Source: Luzula sylvatica (lineage: Eukaryota; Streptophyta; Magnoliopsida; Poales; Juncaceae). Taken from it: DNA of 64,000 nucleotides. The stretch spans positions 23,303,150-23,367,149 of the forward strand of contig OX326960.1 in NCBI GenBank assembly GCA_946800325.1. The letters run 5' to 3'. Numbering within the stretch: position 1 is the first letter of the stretch; the number at the start of each line of letters is the position of its first letter. The notes under the pieces are model-generated. The model saw nothing but the letters and a program-made list of their open reading frames with translations. It had not been told where the DNA came from and did not search any database. Of the stretch, positions 58,701-64,000 are shown piece by piece. Position numbers and translations under genes: made by a program.

Positions 58701-59321
58701 GATTGTTGGAATCGTAAGAGTGATCTCTATCTCTCCTGTCCCAAACCTTACAGTTGAGTTGTAAGCTGCCCAGTCAGAAACATCACTAAGTAAAGTATTA
58801 ACCAGGGTATTGAAATAAAACTTCGTTGCGTTGTTCGATGGGTCCCATCCTTTAAATCTCCCCCCGGTTACATCTTGGGCGTTCCATATGTAGATCGCGT
58901 TTTCTGAATTGTCAGATCCATTAAAGAAGTTTTCATTCGAATAGCGCAGGAGGCAATAATCATAATAAATGATTGCTCTTTTGTTATACGAACAATGATT
59001 CACTGCATCGGTGAACGATTGGTTAAGGCAAGTCCCGCAAACAGATGAATTTACATCACCACGACAAAGGAGTAGACCAAAGATTTGGTTTGGAAGGGAG
59101 CCAATTATATTTTTGGAGAAACCTGCGCGTACTGCCGTTTTTGTATTAAGAGAGGAGAACAAAAATTGAAGGTTGGATTCGTATGTACTATTTGCCGTGT
59201 AGTTTACAGCCCCGCATAGTTGGTAGAGAGGTAGAGGATTAATATTGGGAGAAGCTAGAGAAAAGTGAAAGAAGTTTGCTAGCGAAAGAATGCGGATGGA
59301 GAAGAGAAGAATGGTATGCAT
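55744..59321 (-). CDS. Cysteine-rich receptor-like kinase (CRK, DUF26), copy 3, seven exons
   Basis: Exons in transcript order: 58412-59321, 57707-57820, 57285-57421, 56916-57126, 56420-56657, 56144-56294 and 55744-56052. They join in frame to 689 residues. The start is set at 59321 because [20 protein letters not shown] aligns with the signal peptides of CRK1 and CRK2. An upstream in-frame ATG 15 codons earlier is less likely. Two DUF26 motifs ([26 protein letters not shown]), membrane helix [22 protein letters not shown] kinase with HRDLKASN and DFGLAR. The region just after the signal peptide ([13 protein letters not shown]) differs from its paralogues, as does the sequence upstream of the start, so its promoter is not the duplicated one. 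Confidence 0.9.
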
Positions 59322-59439
59322 GTTTTTGGTAGAATTATTCAGGTTCCGAGCAAATGACCAAACCAATCACCATTTTATAGCACAGATATTTTTATTCCAA
59401 AGAAATTATTGTGCAAATTCGGATTTTGAAAATAGTTAT

Positions 59440-59475
<36 letters not shown>

Positions 59476-59811
59476 CAGAGAATGTGACGCGTACAGCTAG
59501 AATGAAATGGCCAAACTCGAGAAAGACTCACGGAAAGTTTGACTTATTCCTAAATATTTTTTTTTGAAAGAAGAGGCGATTGTCTCTCGATTTTGCAATA
59601 ACTAAAAAAAAGAAGAAACAATGTTTTACAATAGTCACTCCTTCAACTAACAAGAATGTTGACCGGAGACACATTAGAAAAAAATAAATAAGAAAAATGA
59701 CCCCTCAGCCATAATCACACCTATTTGACTTAGTCCACAGAGAGCAAGTTGTGGCAAAAATGACTAACAAGTGGCTCTCCATTTTGTCACCTCCACCGCT
59801 CCACCAATATC
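59322..59811. other. CRK3 upstream region; no other gene seen
   Basis: The likely promoter of CRK3 on the minus strand. It contains a pure A-run of about 30 bases (59441-59471) and TTTGACTT (W-box-like TTGAC) at about 59537. It is unrelated to the upstream sequences of CRK1 and CRK2. Confidence 0.4.
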
Positions 59812-61705
59812 TGTTGGTAATACGAGATTCGAATACGAATTCAAATAGAGTTTTCTAATAAATAAATATCTCTTTTATAATTATAATAGGTTCTTAGAAA
59901 TCTTTCTTTCTTTTCTAATTGATATTTTGATATATGAATTGCTAAACATCCAAGTCTTATTTATAGACTCCATAAACTTGAAATACAAGGAATCAAAACC
60001 TTGCCTTAAAACTATTTCCTAAATTAATTTCCTTATAATTAAAACCCGCCCAATAATAATTTCCTAAATTACTTTCCTTAAAATAAACTTTTCCTAAAAT
60101 TAATTGAGCTAATTAAACTTAATAATTATTAATCGGGTTTGAGCTTATTAACAAATTCCTCCCTTAAGCTCAAGCATGTTCTTCATCCCGATCATCGTCT
60201 TGAAGTTCTCGAACAGCGCTGTAGGAAGCGGTTTCGAGAAGATGTCTGCTACCTAATCCTGGCTCCCACATGAATCATTCGCATATCGCATTTCTTCACC
60301 TGCTCTCGAATGAAATGAAAACGCACATCAATGTGCTTACTCCTCTCATGATGGACCGGATTCTTTGCTAGCTCGATTGCGGACTTATTGTCGACTCGTA
60401 TCTCAGTCGCCTCGTGTTGCGTCATCTTCAACTCGTGCAACAAATTCCTTAACCATGTCGCATGACACACACACCACGATACTGCCACGTATTCCGCCTC
60501 GCACGTCGATAGCATCATTACTGGCTGTTTCTTCGAAAGCCACGTAAATGCAGTATCTCCCATGAAAAATACATAACATGCTGTGCTTTTTCGATCGTCA
60601 ACATCTCCACACCAATCACTGTCAGAGTAGCCCACCAGCTTGTATTCGTCCGTCCTCGAGTAGTATAACCCTAGTGATTCAGTACCTCGAATGTACCGAA
60701 GAATCCTTTTTATTGCTTTCCAGTGTGAATGCATCGGCTCCTCCATGAATCGACTCACCACCCCAACACTATACGCAATGTCGGGCCTAGTACAAGTAAG
60801 GTACCGCAAACTCCCAACCAAACTTCGAAATTTGCTCGGATCAACTTTGTCTCCTCCCTCAAATTTAGAGAGTTTTGCACCGAACTCCATCGGGATCGCT
60901 ACTGGATTGCTGTCCTCCATCTTGGACATTTTCAGGATATTCTTCGCGTACGCCTCCCGCGATACAAAAATTCCTGACTCACCTTGTTTAACTTCGAGGA
61001 AAAGGAAGTATTTCATCAGACCCAAATCTGTCATCTCGAATTCTCGCGTCATCGATTCTTTGAATTCCTTCACCATCTTCTCATTACTCCCCATGAAAAT
61101 CAGATCATCAACATAGAGAGCAACAAACAACACGTCATTTTCCTTCTTCCTCACGTACAATGCATGCTCGTATGGGCATTGTACAAAGCTGGTTTTCTTG
61201 AAGTATGTGTCGATTCGGGTATTCCATGCTCGAGGTGCCTGTTTGAGCCCGTACAATGCCTTTCTCAACTTCAACACCTTTCCTTCTTTTCCAGCTTTCA
61301 CGTAAGCAGGTGGTTGCTCGACATAGACTTTTCTTCGAGCAAGCCAATAAGAAATGTCGATTTCACGTCCATCTGATAGATCGGCCACTTGAATTGAGCT
61401 GTTTGAGATATGAGAAGTCAGATCGTCTCCATTCTCGCAACAGGAGCAAAAACCTCATCGTAATCAATACCGGCCTGTTGCCGATACCCCTTCGCCACCA
61501 ATCGAGCCTTGTACCTTTCAATCTCGCCTTGAGCATTCATCTTCTTCTTGTACACCCACTTGACTCCTATGGGTCTGCATGCTTTTGGTAACTCGACCAA
61601 GTCCCACGTCTTGTTTTTCTCGATAGCCCCAATCTCTTCATCCATCGCGGCTTGCCATTTCTTGTTTCTCACGGCTTCTTCAAACGAAATATTCTCCGCA
61701 TCTGC
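59812..61705 (-). mobile_element. 3' half of a Ty1-copia element with 3' LTR
   Basis: 3' LTR 59812-60153 (TGTTGGTAATACG...TTATTAACA), the same family as the LTRs at 14434 and 38276. The minus-strand polypurine tract CTTAAGGGAGGAATT precedes it. The reverse transcriptase and RNase H region follows to about 61705, where the element ends abruptly with no integrase, gag or 5' LTR. Confidence 0.85.
60180..61705 (-). pseudogene. Copia reverse transcriptase / RNase H remnant
   Basis: The first frame (61418-61705) reads [20 protein letters not shown]...GVKWVYKKK...[10 protein letters not shown], the start of copia RT. A frameshift at about 61400 precedes the second frame (60249-61388) with LRKALYGLKQAPRAW, the ALYVDDLIF catalytic box (about 61110), SLVGSLRYLTCTRPDIAY and RNase H motifs SDSDWCGD, TCEAEYVA and NPVHHERSKHIDVRF. 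A second frameshift near 60255 and a TAG separate the final VADIFSKPLP and GMKNMLELKG. At least three disabling changes, so inactive. Confidence 0.88.
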
Positions 61706-63280
61706 TGTAATAAATATCAAAAATAGGGTTTTGATATTTGTAGAATATTAGTCCTAAAATTTCAGAATATAAGACCCATGTTGAATATGACTCTTCCCAC
61801 GATCAAAACCGACTCCTTATGCGTCAAACTCGTTAAAAGGGTATAATCGTAATTTCATTTTTTGGGTTATTTAAATAAATATATTATAGGGTCTTATTTG
61901 CAAAAGGAGCAAACCATTAATAATACAAATAAGTAGTGTTTGCAAATAAACCCCCATATAGTTGTAAAATCAAGGACTTAGAATTTTGAAAGTTTTGTGG
62001 GTATGTATGAAATGTTCCCATCCACCTCATCATCCACTATGTCTTAGTCGGCCAGCATGTTATCTCTCTCCATCCATTCATACAACCACAAAACATTCAT
62101 GAAACCCTAAGAGAAAAATAAAGAAAAATAGGAAAAAAAAAAAGCAAGGAAAAGAGGAGATTTCACAAAACGAAAAGTGCCATCATCTTCAGGAAGTTGA
62201 GTTGTACGAGTTGGGAAGATCAAAAGAAGAGTTCCTTCGACGTTTCGAGTTGCTCCATTTTCTGCACCGTTTCGATTAATCTATTATTTGTCGAGTTTCT
62301 TTCCATTAAGTGAGTGCTACTTTCACTTCTCCCGTATTAAGAATCCAATTACGAGCGTTTCTAGACCTGACATGATAGTCTAGGGTTCTTGCTTTACAAA
62401 TCCGTATTTTGCTTTAAAAACCGTGTTACTTCAACAAAATATATATTTTGTAGATTTGATCATATATATGTATGTAGAATTTGAGTATGATAAAACGTAA
62501 GCCGGGCTTACGGTTTTGAAAGAGGGTCCTTTAGTAACATGACGCGGCTCCTCAGGCATGTTTTAGTTTGTTAGGTGTAGTGTCGCGTGACCCCGTGGCG
62601 CTCTTTGGAGGGAATTGCGTAGCAAACTTGATGTAGTGCAAAGTCCCGACCCATGAGGGGTCTGGCTGTGGCGCATGGCCTATCCGGTCGTCAGCTCATT
62701 TTTGGGAATTCGCGCTTCCCGAGCTTTATAATTTGTTCCAGCCCGTGTGTGACTTGCTGTCAGCGCGGGTTGGCACTTCAGTCGAGTGTTATTTGCGCCC
62801 TCACTCCGGTAAAACCATTAGTAGTATGTATATGATGTATATGATTATATATGAAGGTAAGTGATTTTGATTTCGAAAAACCGGGAAAAGTATTTGAGAA
62901 GTATTTATATACATATATGATTTATGATTTCGATTATTTTGAGCGAGGTTTTTGACTAGCCATGTAAAAGGTCGATCTTAATAAGTAGGCTAAAAACTCA
63001 CTCACTTAGTCACTTCCGTGACTAACAATTTTATTTGAATGTTTTGAGTCTAGGTACGGTGGACAGATCACCCGGGACAGTGGGTATCTAGAGTGTGAGT
63101 ACGACGGTTTCGTTTTCATCGCGGAACCTCCATGTTGTGTATATTCGTTTACTTCCATTTCTGGCCAGCGAGCCTTTTGTTGATGCCACATCTTGTTTAG
63201 TTTTGTGTTTGTTATGTCCCGTATGTGTTCATAAGCTTCCGCTAGTTTTCTTTGAGTTCGTTTGTATATGTTATGTGATC
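61706..63280. other. Unclassified, repeat-like region without a recognisable gene
   Basis: The first 400 bp are AT-rich. From about 62200 the sequence is less AT-rich, with phrases such as AAGCCGGGCTTACGG (62501), GTGACCCCGTGGCGCTC and CTGGCTGTGGCGCATGG. It has no long open frame on either strand. The composition change and lack of coding suggest an LTR or leader from a retroelement not otherwise present here, but I found no LTR pair or primer site. No function is assigned. Confidence 0.35.
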
Positions 63281-64000
63281 ACTACAATATTTTTTGGCTA
63301 TTGGGGCAGTCAAAACCGACCCAAAAAGACCCTAAAACCGACCCTGCACGTTTTTGGGGCGGCTGACCGACCCTAATGAGCCGACCCTGACAGGTCCGTT
63401 CCTGTATGGGGCGGGCCGACCCTACAAGCCTATTGGGACGGTGTGTTATTGGGGCAGCCAGCCTCTACAACTTGAATCAATTTTAATACCTGCCAAAAGT
63501 ACGATGTACCTGTGTCAGCCCTATTGGGGCGGCCAGCCCCTATACCCTGTTTGGAGCGGTTAGCTTATTGTGTCAGGCAGCCCCAATAACTCTATGTTAA
63601 TTATTTATATTATTTATTTATTATTAATTATTATATTATATTATCTATTATATATAATTATTATTTATAATATATTAATTACAGTTATTATTTGCAATGT
63701 TAGTCATTTCATTAACAAGGAAATTATTTTAAATAGAAAAACACTCGTGCGCACTGAACCCCCCTGCCCTTTCCCACACACACATTACACATGCACACAC
63801 ACATTACACCCATATTACACGCACACACATTACAAACACACATAAAGAGTGAACAACAATATTCAAATTTAAGACTAGTGTCTTCATGCCGTGATTAAGA
63901 CTCGATTCTGCAGCCCCTAATTCCTCGTTCTTTACTTGCGCGACTTGTCTCCATTCCCGTGATTGTCTCTACAATAAACGGTATATTAAAAAAGAAACAT
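63281..64000. mobile_element. Left terminus of a CACTA (En/Spm-type) DNA transposon
   Basis: The terminus CACTACAATATTTTTTGGCT is followed by about 300 bp of subterminal repeats built on ATTGGGGCAGTC, GGGGCGGC-AGCC and CCGACCCT in both orientations (63300-63590). This arrangement is diagnostic of CACTA elements: CACTA end plus GC-rich subterminal repeats of 10-20 bp. The interior that follows is AT-rich, then has an ACACAC/ATTACAC-rich stretch (63775-63845). No transposase is visible before the window ends, so the second terminus and the 3-bp target duplication cannot be checked. Confidence 0.72.

Overview
The window is plant nuclear DNA, most likely from a eudicot. It is AT-rich, its genes carry GT/AG introns, and it holds a glutamate-receptor-like (GLR) channel gene, DUF26 cysteine-rich receptor-like kinases (CRKs), plant-type Ty1-copia elements primed by initiator tRNA-Met, L1 LINEs with the zf-RVT domain, a tRNA-derived SINE, hAT-type MITEs, Helitron ends and one CACTA end. 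Nothing bacterial or viral was seen. The species cannot be named from the sequence.

The layout is a tandem segmental duplication of one receptor module. A full unit reads: GLR gene (+), 5'-truncated L1 (-), fragment of a copia element (-), U-box-kinase-like gene with an extra N-terminal domain (+), CRK gene (-), and an AT-rich repeat block. Unit 1 spans about 7.1-31.0 kb. Unit 2 spans about 32.5-54.3 kb and has a truncated GLR and two tandem copies of the kinase 5' half. Unit 3 is partial (about 54.3-59.4 kb): only the kinase 3' end and a CRK. The AT-rich block at 1.55-3.1 kb is the trailing edge of an earlier unit.

The gene families have had different fates. All three CRKs (24350-27952, 45849-52030, 55744-59321; all minus strand) join in frame over seven exons into 685-689-residue receptors, although CRK2 carries a 2.6 kb copia element in intron 1. 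GLR copy 1 (7163-11372) joins in frame over five exons to 846 residues. GLR copy 2 and every copy of the U-box-type kinase are broken by stops, frameshifts, deletions or insertions. GLRs are plasma-membrane cation channels, CRKs are receptor kinases and U-box-type kinases are cytosolic signalling proteins. All three families are linked to stress or defence signalling, but nothing here shows that these copies act together.

Mobile DNA fills most of the rest, and the duplicated paralogues serve as empty-site controls. Target-site duplications can be read for five or six hAT/MITE insertions (8 bp), an L1 (14 bp), a SINE (14 bp) and two copia elements (5 bp, imperfect). Nesting is common: a Helitron-like element sits in the L1 poly-A tract, and a MITE sits in a copia LTR. 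The right end (59.8-64.0 kb) holds a decayed copia 3' half, about 1.6 kb I cannot classify, and the first 720 bp of a CACTA transposon. I found no wholly new system. The most unusual items are the decay of one partner beside preserved CRKs, a foldback MITE inside a (TA)n tract, inverted arrays of a KpnI-site palindrome, and a copia element whose LTRs differ more than the host paralogues do.
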